Shown: in pieces, positions 1-5,993 of the stretch | How the letters are laid out: each line of letters opens with the position of its first letter | How positions within the stretch are numbered: the stretch's first letter is position 1 | Source: Thermoleophilia bacterium | GTDB lineage: Bacteria; Actinomycetota; Thermoleophilia; RBG-16-64-13 | Assembly: GCA_016929985.1 (NCBI GenBank) | Contig: JAFGIH010000692.1 | Location: 1 to 6,632, forward strand | DNA: 6,632 nt | Direction of reading: 5' to 3' | Program-made: the position numbers and the translations under genes | Notes under the pieces: model-generated | Database searches by the model: none | Told to the model about the DNA's origin: nothing | The model's input: the letters and a program-made list of their open reading frames with translations, nothing else

Positions 1-15
1 CAATGCCGCTCTCAC
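1..15 (-). CDS. Start of the next operon gene, probably heme exporter membrane subunit CcmB (partial, cut by left edge)
   Basis: Only five codons are visible: a GTG start followed by Arg-Ala-Ala-Leu. The GTG overlaps the TGA stop of the preceding ccmA gene in a GTGA arrangement, the same junction type as between ccmE and ccmF. A purine-rich Shine-Dalgarno (GAGAGG, complement of 24-29) lies 8 nt upstream of the GTG, which is good spacing. In System I loci ccmA is usually followed by ccmB, whose product is the membrane subunit pairing with CcmA, so CcmB is the expected product. The identity rests on position, not on residues seen. A different start further downstream, outside the window, is possible. 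Confidence 0.45.
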
Positions 16-743
16 AGCTCGCGCCTCTCGCAGGCCGCCCGTCGAGCGTCGGCCACTGCCTCCTCGTAGCAGGCGAGGAAGGCGGCGCGGCCCATCTCCC
101 CGGTGGGCATCTCCAAGGCTATGCGGCCCCCGACGAGCACCGCCACGCGGTCGGCCAGATCCAAGCCGCCGTCCACGTCGTGAGTGGTCATGACAACCGT
201 CTTCTCACCATCGCGAAGCGTGCGGAGAAGCGACTCCAGCCTCACACGAGCCTCCTGATCCAAGCCGGTGAAGGGCTCATCCAGCAGCAGCACACCGGGG
301 CGGTGGAGCAACGCCCGTCCCACCGCGAGCCGTTGCAGCATGCCGCGTGAGTAGGTGGACGCCGCCCGGTCCTTGACCTCGGCCAGGCCCATCTGCTCGA
401 GCATACGGCAGGCCTCCTTTTTCGCGTTCTCGATCCCGTAGAGGCGCCCGAAGAACTCGAGATTCTCCCGCCCGCTCAGTTGCGGATACACGTACGGCTG
501 ATGTGAGATCACACCGATGAGCTTCCTATACCCTGCCGGATCCCTGCCCAGCTCCATGCTCCCCACCTTCACGCATCCCTCCATAGGCCGGAGAAGGCCG
601 GCCAGGATCTTGATGAGAGTGGTCTTGCTCGCTCCGTTCGGCCCAAAGATGGAGACGACCGCGCCCCCATCCACCCGCAGCGTGACTCCCCGCAAGACCG
701 GTAGCGTACCGAAGGAGAACCTGATGTCTTCCGCATCGATCAT
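12..743 (-). CDS. ccmA: CcmA-type ABC transporter ATPase, cytochrome c maturation / heme export
   Basis: This is a 243-residue cytoplasmic ABC ATPase. In System I, CcmA works with CcmB and CcmC, and its ATP hydrolysis releases holo-CcmE so heme can pass to CcmF. Visible motifs are: Walker A at 34-42 (GPNGASKTT), Q-loop Gln82, a degenerate signature YSRGM at 131-135, Walker B at 151-156 ending in DE, and the H-loop His188 in TTHD. The last P-loop glycine is Ser39, codon AGC, one base from Gly. The frame is open up to 818, but the ATG at 743 is preferred: AGGAG lies 9 nt upstream, the ABC fold begins right after it, and the extension would overlap ccmF by about 70 bp. The gene starts 4 bp after the ccmF stop. 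The CcmA assignment leans on the neighbours, since by sequence alone it could be a general ABC-2 type ATPase. Confidence 0.88.
   Translation of the reverse strand: MIDAEDIRFSFGTLPVLRGVTLRVDGGAVVSIFGPNGASKTTLIKILAGLLRPMEGCVKVGSMELGRDPAGYRKLIGVISHQPYVYPQLSGRENLEFFGRLYGIENAKKEACRMLEQMGLAEVKDRAASTYSRGMLQRLAVGRALLHRPGVLLLDEPFTGLDQEARVRLESLLRTLRDGEKTVVMTTHDVDGGLDLADRVAVLVGGRIALEMPTGEMGRAAFLACYEEAVADARRAACERREL
24..29 (-). promoter_or_regulatory. Ribosome binding site for the gene after ccmA
   Basis: The minus strand reads GAGAGG, 8 nt before the GTG at 15-13. It lies within the last codons of ccmA. It supports a real translation start overlapping the ccmA stop, and hence translational coupling. 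Confidence 0.5.
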
Positions 744-747
744 GGGC

Positions 748-2682
748 CTACTCTCCTGGCTCCAGAGCACCGGTGACGGCCGGCCGGGGGCGGCCACGCG
801 AGGAACCCAGAGCGACAAGTGCCCCCATACCCATGATCCCTCCCCCGATCCACAACCAGATGATCAACGGGTGATACTCGAGGGCGAATGTAGCGGTCTT
901 GGCGTCTGTATCAACCGAGAACAGGGCCACAAAGATATCGCCGGCCGCCGAACTGCGCCGGGCCACGCGGGTCCAGGTCTGGCGGGTTGCAGAGTACCGC
1001 TCAAGCGAAGGCGCCAACTCGCCGGCATCCTTGCCCTCGACGGAAAGGGCCAGGATCGCCCGGGTCACACTCCTGTCGCTCCTGTTCTCAGCCTGGAACT
1101 CCACGCCTTGGTAGACGACCTCTATCTCACCGAGTCTGAGTGATTCTCCGACAGCCACCTCGCCTTCGACCCCCTGTTTGTAGGCCCACGAACCGGCCAA
1201 GCCGACGACCAGCACCAGGAGCCCCACATGGACGAACAGGGCGCCGTACCGTCCCCGGTTCCCCCGGCTTCGAACGAACAGAAGCACCACTGCCACAGCC
1301 GCGGCTGCCGACAGGGCAAAGGCGGCCACCGGATACACCTTTCTTACTCCGCAAACCAGAAGGACGACCAGCGCCAGAAGCGCCGCGCCCGACACAGCCG
1401 CGCGGGTCACCAGCCGCCGCCGGGATCCACGAGTGACCCCGGCCACTGAACAGATGACCAGCAGCAACAGCAACACAAGTCCAAGGGGAGCGGTCACCAC
1501 TTCGAAGAAGCCGGCGCCCAGCATGATCTCGCTCCCCGCGAGGGCGTGTGCGATCGGTGGAAACACAACGCCCCAAAGGATGAAGAACGTCATCACCAGG
1601 AGCAGCACAACGGTGTAGAGCACGTTGGAGCTGTATCCGAAAAGCCCGGGAGCCTCGACTTGCTGTTTGATCACGGCGTGGCGCTTGGCGATGACCGCCA
1701 CCGCGAGCGCGAGCATCAGCACCATGAAAACCACAAACCACGCGATCAGTCGGGACTCGGTGAAGGCGTGCACCGACGCCACCACCCCCGTGCGGGTGAG
1801 AAACGTGCCGAAGATGGTGAGGAGATAGGTGAGAGCAACAAGCGAGACCGTCCACACCCGCATGCGCCGGCGCCGCTCCGCTACGCTCGCGGAATGCAGC
1901 AAGGCGGTCGCAGCAAGCCACGGCATCAACGAAGCGTTCTCGACCGGATCCCAGCCCCAGTACCCACCCCAACCCAGCGTGACGTATGCCCACCAAGCGC
2001 CGACCACGTTGCCCACGGTGAGGAAGAGCCAGCCGGCGAGTGCCCACGCGCGGATGCCTCGGATCCACGTGCCAAACGGGCTGTTGTTGACCAGACCGGC
2101 CACCATGAGCCCAAAGGGCACGGCCATGGCAATGTAGCCGAGGTACAGCGCGAGCGGATGGATCGCCATGCCGGGGTGACGCAGCACCGGATTGAGCCCC
2201 AGCCCATCGGCCGGCGTGGGAGACAAGGGATTGACGGCGAACGGATCGCAGCCCGGCCCGAACAGGATGAGCAAGGAGAAGAACAGGGTCATGAACGACA
2301 GCACAGCCATGAGATAGGGAGCTGACCGGGGATCCCTCCTCATACCACCCCGCGCGGCGACAACTGAGAACAGAGCCAGCACCAGCAACCAGAGCAGGAG
2401 CGAACCGGCGCCACCCGCCCACAGCGCCGACACCGTGTAGACCCAAGGAAGCGCCCGGGAGCTGTGCTGGTAGACATAGAGGTTGCCGAAGTCGCGGGTT
2501 AGAAATGAGACGAGAAGGAGCAACAGCGCGACGCCGGCGGTGGCGAGAACGCAGTACAGAGCCCACATCCCGCCGCGAGCCAGAAGCGGCCGCCCCGTGT
2601 GACGGCCTAGGAGCGATAGCAGCAGCGCGGCGAGGCTCGCCGCGGCGGCGACGAACAGCAGCGCACTGCCTGCGCCGCTCAC
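748..2682 (-). CDS. ccmF: CcmF, cytochrome c heme lyase / synthetase subunit
   Basis: This is a 644-residue polytopic membrane protein, close in length to E. coli CcmF (about 647). CcmF takes heme from holo-CcmE and ligates it to the cysteines of CXXCH motifs in apocytochromes outside the membrane. The WWD domain is clear at 237-256 (core WGGYWGWDPVEN at 238-249). Candidate heme-liganding histidines are all present: His175 in HPGMAIHP and His305 in VVASVHAF as the external pair, and His263 and His485 as the transmembrane pair. They match by pattern the four conserved histidines of E. coli CcmF. A soluble external domain lies at about 503-600, followed by a last helix at 606-625. The GTG start overlaps the ccmE stop (GTGA), with GAGG 7 nt upstream. 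NrfE/CcsA relatives share the WWD motif, but length and context favour CcmF. Confidence 0.95.
   Translation of the reverse strand: MSGAGSALLFVAAAASLAALLLSLLGRHTGRPLLARGGMWALYCVLATAGVALLLLLVSFLTRDFGNLYVYQHSSRALPWVYTVSALWAGGAGSLLLWLLVLALFSVVAARGGMRRDPRSAPYLMAVLSFMTLFFSLLILFGPGCDPFAVNPLSPTPADGLGLNPVLRHPGMAIHPLALYLGYIAMAVPFGLMVAGLVNNSPFGTWIRGIRAWALAGWLFLTVGNVVGAWWAYVTLGWGGYWGWDPVENASLMPWLAATALLHSASVAERRRRMRVWTVSLVALTYLLTIFGTFLTRTGVVASVHAFTESRLIAWFVVFMVLMLALAVAVIAKRHAVIKQQVEAPGLFGYSSNVLYTVVLLLVMTFFILWGVVFPPIAHALAGSEIMLGAGFFEVVTAPLGLVLLLLLVICSVAGVTRGSRRRLVTRAAVSGAALLALVVLLVCGVRKVYPVAAFALSAAAAVAVVLLFVRSRGNRGRYGALFVHVGLLVLVVGLAGSWAYKQGVEGEVAVGESLRLGEIEVVYQGVEFQAENRSDRSVTRAILALSVEGKDAGELAPSLERYSATRQTWTRVARRSSAAGDIFVALFSVDTDAKTATFALEYHPLIIWLWIGGGIMGMGALVALGSSRGRPRPAVTGALEPGE
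753..757 (-). promoter_or_regulatory. Ribosome binding site that fixes the ccmA start
   Basis: The minus strand reads AGGAG, 9 nt before the ATG at 743-741. It sits in the last codons of ccmF, just before its TAG stop (748-750). It favours the short ccmA start over an in-frame extension reaching 818. Confidence 0.65.
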
Positions 2683-3092
2683 TGCTCGGCCTCATACTTG
2701 CTGGGACACTTGGTGATCAGGGTCTCGGCGGAGAACACACCGTTTCCATCGTAAGCGCCCTCTGCGACGATGTGCGCCCCAGCTTCGTTCTTGAACAGGT
2801 CGGGCAGCGCCCCTTCATACAAGACAGTGATGGCGTCGGCCCCCACGTCACGGTCCTGAAGGGTGAAAGTGAATGTCGCCGCTGCCTCGTCCAGTAGAGA
2901 ACCACCCACCAGCTCCCCGGATACCCGCACGTGCTGTACCGCGCCTATGGCCTTGAGCTCGGAGACCGAATAGTAATAGACGACCCCGCGTCCGAACCCC
3001 AGCCAGAGAAGCACGCCCACAGCCACGAGGACCACCGCGATGCCGACGAACAGCCTGGTCCTACGGGGACGCTTGATCTTGGGCGAAAGCAT
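2679..3092 (-). CDS. ccmE: CcmE heme chaperone, CXXXY variant
   Basis: This is a 137-residue CcmE: a basic N-terminus (KIKRPRRTR), one membrane anchor at about 14-34, then an external OB-fold domain with the family pattern (YYYSVSEL, VRVSGELV, ITVLYEGALPDLF, VAEGAY). CcmE holds heme covalently outside the membrane and passes it to CcmF. The classic heme-binding His of HXXXY is replaced by Cys: LITKCPSKY, with Cys129 and Tyr133. This CXXXY form is known from archaea, Desulfovibrio and some Gram-positive lineages, often in systems lacking CcmH. The start is uncertain. The frame extends to a TTG at 3131 (150 residues), but no Shine-Dalgarno precedes that TTG. The ATG at 3092 has GAG at 9 nt spacing and GGAG at 13 nt, and gives the usual short cytoplasmic tail. 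The end overlaps ccmF by 4 bp. Confidence 0.93.
   Translation of the reverse strand: MLSPKIKRPRRTRLFVGIAVVLVAVGVLLWLGFGRGVVYYYSVSELKAIGAVQHVRVSGELVGGSLLDEAAATFTFTLQDRDVGADAITVLYEGALPDLFKNEAGAHIVAEGAYDGNGVFSAETLITKCPSKYEAEQ
2690..2693 (-). promoter_or_regulatory. Ribosome binding site for the GTG start of ccmF
   Basis: The minus strand reads GAGG, 7 nt before the GTG at 2682-2680, inside the end of ccmE. It supports the non-ATG start. The adjoining GTGA overlap with the ccmE stop (2681-2679) suggests coupled translation of the heme chaperone and the lyase. Confidence 0.5.
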
Positions 3093-3137
3093 GGGTGCAG
3101 GCTCGCTCCACCATCCTCTGTCCGTGCTCAACGCGCT

Positions 3138-5978
3138 TCAGCGGCGGTGCAGCAGGTTGTAGAGCAGCACACAGACCTCTCCCCGCTTGGCAGGGCCGAG
3201 GAAGGGGAAATCGGGCCCCATGCCCATCAGTCCGTTGGTGAGTTCGGCCCAGGCAGCCTTACGCGCCCAGGGATAGTGGACCGGCGAGAACTCCCCGAAT
3301 GGAGGTATGTACTCTGGAGGAGGATCGGGCAGCTCGGCTGCGCGGGCGACCATGGTGATGAGCTGAGCCCGGGTCATGTCGGCATAGGGGGCGAAGGTGG
3401 TCTCGGTTTTGCCGGTGGTGATGCCGTGAGCCGCGCACACGGCCACGTACTTGTCGGGGTAGAACGGATCATTCGGATCCAGATTTGTGGCGACATCGGT
3501 GAAATGAGACACCTCCGCACCGGTCACAGGCAGACCCAGGGTCCTTACGATCATCTTGGCGAACTGCTGCCGGGTCACGAGATTGTCGGGACCGAATCTG
3601 CCGTCGCCGTAACCGCCGACTATCCCCTGGCCGGCCACAGCGTTGATCTGCACGTAGTAGGGATGGGTGGCCGGGACGTCATCGAAACCTTGCTGCGGCT
3701 CGGTGGCTTTTGGCGGAGGCGAGCCGGCGAGATCGAGACGGAAGACGCCCTCTCCTTCGGTGGCGGCATAGAGATGGTCGCCGTCCGAGGAGATGGCGAG
3801 ACGGTTGACCGCCTTTGTCCTCAGTCCCTGGTTGATCGGAGTCCAGAGACCGCCGCCGTTCTCGGTGCGGTAGACACCGCCAGCCAGGTCACCCACGTAC
3901 ATGACCTGTGGATCAGTCGGGTCGGCCACGATGGAGGTGAAGTACGATTCCGGGTTGAAGCCGGACATCAATTGTTGCCACGTGCCGCCCCCGTCGGGCG
4001 TACGGAACAGGCCCGCACCGGTACCGGCAAAGACCATCTGGGGATCGGCCGGACTCAGAGCGACGGACATCACCGGGGTGGTAGCCGGCCACGGTCCCTG
4101 CAGCTTGGTCCAACTACCACCTCCATCGGTGGTCCGCAGAAGTCCCGCCTTGACCGCGGCGGCGTAGACGATCCGCGGGTTCGTCGGATGGACCGCGATG
4201 TTCGCCGCCTGCACCGAGGCCGAGTTGCCGTCGTTCGCGGGGTTCCACGTCGCACCTCCGTCGTGCGAGACGTACACGCCTTTCCCGGCCAGTTCACCGT
4301 TGTACTGACCGGCGGACGAGTACGCACCGGTCCCCGCGTATACGGTCTTCGGATCGGAGGGCGCGAAAGCGAAGGCACGGAAGGCGAGTGCATTGCCCAG
4401 GTTGGGTCCGCGAACCACCCAGCTCTGACCGCCGTCACGACTCTCCACGAGGTGGCTGGTCTGGTTGGTGGCCGCTAGTATGTGCCGGCCATCTGTGGGA
4501 TCGATGGCCACAGCGTTCCATTCGATGAACGTCATCGGTGGAGCACCGATGCCTATCCAGTCGCTTCCGCCGTTCAGGGTCTTGAAAATCCCGCTGCGGC
4601 ACGCTGTGATCACCCGGCCGGCCTCGACCGGGTCCACCGCGATATCGCGGCTCTGTGCGCCCGTGTAGCCCTTGCTGGCGATGGACCACGTCGCTCCGCC
4701 GTCGATGCTTAGGAAGTTGCCGCCCCCATAGTTGTTCGCAAAGATCCGCCACGCGTTCCTCGGGTCGACCTGGAAATCTATGGGAAACCCCGCCGCGACG
4801 CCGGGAGGCCCCCAGATCCATTGGGGGCCTGTCACGTTCTGCCACGTCAGGCCGCCATCTTCACTCCGATACACGTGCCCCAAGCTGCCCGCATAGGCTA
4901 TCCGCGGGTCGGCTTCCGAGAACTCCACGCTCGTGATCACGTCATTTGCGAGCGTGCGGGTCCATGAAGCCCCTCCGTTCGTCGACAAGTAGACGCCCGC
5001 CTGATCCATATACTGGTTGTTGCCGGTCCCCGCCAGTAGGATCTGCGGGTTGTCCGGGTGCATGAACAAGCTGCCCACGTAGAGATTCCCGAGGCCGTTG
5101 TTGGCAGGGCCCCACGTGAGTCCCCCGTCTGTGCTCTTGACCACCCCCGCGCCCCCAGGCGTGGCCTTGGCGGCGTCATTGGGATTGGAGTTGGCGGCCT
5201 CCCGGTCGAAGATGCCGGTGGAGACATAAACGGTTTCGGGATTGATGGGGTCGATCCAGATGTAGCGAGCCAGATTGTCGCCCCGCCATACTGCCTGCCA
5301 ATTGGCGCCGCCGTCGACGGTCTTGTAGACGACCCCCTTGGTGAGGTCGAATTCGCGTCCCGGCTTGTCGGTGCCGCCAGGGTTCCACTGCCAACTCGAG
5401 AGCTCAGCCGCGGCATACACGATGTTGGAGGAACGGGGATCCACAGTGAATCCACGGAAGGTGATGCCGTTGGCCTCCACCACGCCGTTATCGCGTTTTG
5501 TCCAGGTCTTCCCGCCGTCGAGAGAACGGAAGATACCTCTCAGGTATTGGGTGCCGGCCCATACGATGTCGTTGTCATGGGGGTCGATCGTGAGGCAGAA
5601 GACGGGGATCGAGTCGCCGGAAGGTCCCGTGCGCACAGTGATGCCCGTGTTGGACGGCTGCCAGGTCAGGCCGCCGTCGGTGCTCCGAAAGACGCCGGCA
5701 TAGGCGTCGGTGACGAGCATGGTGTCGGGACGATCGGGGCGCATGCGCACGTCGTAGCCCAGACCACCGATGGGCCCCCCGGTGCGGACCCACGAGAGGC
5801 TGGCAGCGGCGGCTTCCACGCCGGCGGCCACCCGCAGACCGGCACCCTCAGCCGACCCCGACGCGCCGCCCGCGGCTGCCGGCGGGCTGCCCCCCGCCGC
5901 GAAGAGGCCGGATACGAAGAGTGCCAGGCCAACAACCAGAATCGTCAACCACACTTGCGGACGCCGCTCCGTCTCCAT
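3138..5978 (-). CDS. Secreted Asp-box (BNR/sortilin-like) beta-propeller protein with three SLH domains
   Basis: This is a 946-residue predicted surface protein; I do not recognise a named gene. A basic start (METERR) and hydrophobic stretch (about 9-28) form a signal peptide, with possible cleavage near 28-36. A Gly/Ala-rich linker runs to about 60. Residues 61-750 carry 13 Asp-boxes of the form S/T-x-D/N-G-G-x-x-W, spaced roughly 40-70 residues apart and each preceded by strand patterns such as DPxxPxxVYAGT. That is enough for one very large or two seven-bladed propellers. A Pro-rich hinge (753-762) leads to SLH domains at about 764-817, 826-882 and 894-945, which in known proteins bind secondary cell-wall polymer. 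The gene begins 15 bp after the cytochrome gene and ends about 45 bp before ccmE. Its GGAGG lies only 4 nt from the ATG, which is tight. A GH74-like enzyme is possible, but a binding or scaffold role is equally plausible. Confidence 0.9.
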   Translation of the reverse strand: METERRPQVWLTILVVGLALFVSGLFAAGGSPPAAAGGASGSAEGAGLRVAAGVEAAAASLSWVRTGGPIGGLGYDVRMRPDRPDTMLVTDAYAGVFRSTDGGLTWQPSNTGITVRTGPSGDSIPVFCLTIDPHDNDIVWAGTQYLRGIFRSLDGGKTWTKRDNGVVEANGITFRGFTVDPRSSNIVYAAAELSSWQWNPGGTDKPGREFDLTKGVVYKTVDGGANWQAVWRGDNLARYIWIDPINPETVYVSTGIFDREAANSNPNDAAKATPGGAGVVKSTDGGLTWGPANNGLGNLYVGSLFMHPDNPQILLAGTGNNQYMDQAGVYLSTNGGASWTRTLANDVITSVEFSEADPRIAYAGSLGHVYRSEDGGLTWQNVTGPQWIWGPPGVAAGFPIDFQVDPRNAWRIFANNYGGGNFLSIDGGATWSIASKGYTGAQSRDIAVDPVEAGRVITACRSGIFKTLNGGSDWIGIGAPPMTFIEWNAVAIDPTDGRHILAATNQTSHLVESRDGGQSWVVRGPNLGNALAFRAFAFAPSDPKTVYAGTGAYSSAGQYNGELAGKGVYVSHDGGATWNPANDGNSASVQAANIAVHPTNPRIVYAAAVKAGLLRTTDGGGSWTKLQGPWPATTPVMSVALSPADPQMVFAGTGAGLFRTPDGGGTWQQLMSGFNPESYFTSIVADPTDPQVMYVGDLAGGVYRTENGGGLWTPINQGLRTKAVNRLAISSDGDHLYAATEGEGVFRLDLAGSPPPKATEPQQGFDDVPATHPYYVQINAVAGQGIVGGYGDGRFGPDNLVTRQQFAKMIVRTLGLPVTGAEVSHFTDVATNLDPNDPFYPDKYVAVCAAHGITTGKTETTFAPYADMTRAQLITMVARAAELPDPPPEYIPPFGEFSPVHYPWARKAAWAELTNGLMGMGPDFPFLGPAKRGEVCVLLYNLLHRR
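3141..3689 (-). repeat. Three tandem SLH (S-layer homology) domains
   Basis: SLH1 starts FDDVPATHPYY and contains GYGDGRFGPDNLVTRQQFA. SLH2 starts FTDV and contains ITTGKTETTFAPYADMTRAQL. SLH3 is more diverged, starting FGEFSPVHYPWARKAAWAE and ending KRGEVCVLLYNLL. The arginine of the TRAE-type binding motif is kept in each repeat (Arg803, Arg870, Arg932), but the glutamate is Gln in SLH1 and SLH2. Three C-terminal SLH domains are the usual arrangement for anchoring to pyruvylated secondary cell-wall polymer. Confidence 0.88.
3843..5684 (-). repeat. Thirteen Asp-box beta-propeller repeats (protein-level repeat region)
   Basis: The 8-residue boxes begin at residues 99, 152, 220, 282, 332, 372, 424, 467, 513, 571, 616, 660 and 705 of the SLH protein. 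Ten have Asp at the third position; those at 332, 467 and 705 have Asn. All end in Trp. At DNA level the copies are diverged, so this is an old protein repeat and not a recent tandem duplication. The residues just after the last box (YAATEGEGVFRLDL, about 737-750) look like a closing strand set without its own box. Confidence 0.88.
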
Positions 5979-5993
5979 GACTCCTCCGTTCCC

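Noticed and set aside
744..818. N-terminal extension of ccmA to an in-frame start at 818
   Set aside because: It would overlap ccmF by about 70 bp, adds 25 residues before the ABC fold with no known counterpart, and the ATG at 743 has AGGAG at good spacing.
1546..2325. 259-codon plus-strand open frame inside ccmF
   Set aside because: The translation is highly charged and His/Arg/Glu-rich, typical of the antisense of a hydrophobic membrane protein gene.
1127..2695. 522-codon open frame on the minus strand overlapping ccmF in another frame
   Set aside because: The translation is Arg/Ala/Gly/Ser-rich without domains, while ccmF in the same stretch has the WWD motif and all conserved histidines.
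3093..3131. TTG start for ccmE at 3131
   Set aside because: Not excluded, but no Shine-Dalgarno precedes it, while the ATG at 3092 has GAG/GGAG upstream and gives a typical CcmE N-terminus.
3093..3137. Possible terminator or promoter between the SLH gene and ccmE
   Set aside because: The 45-bp gap shows no convincing stem-loop with a T-run and no clear -35/-10 pair.
3244..3260. 17-bp exact direct repeat shared with 6475-6491
   Set aside because: Both copies encode the in-frame peptide KAAWAE within unrelated domains (SLH3 and the cytochrome C-terminal domain). The match does not extend either way and has no sign of an attachment site or mobile element, so it is most likely coincidence.
2931..4478. 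515-codon open frame on the plus strand opposite the SLH/propeller gene
   Set aside because: It lies antisense to a gene with clear repeats and domains, its translation is low-complexity and rich in Arg/Gly/His, and no family motif is visible. It is a GC-rich shadow frame.
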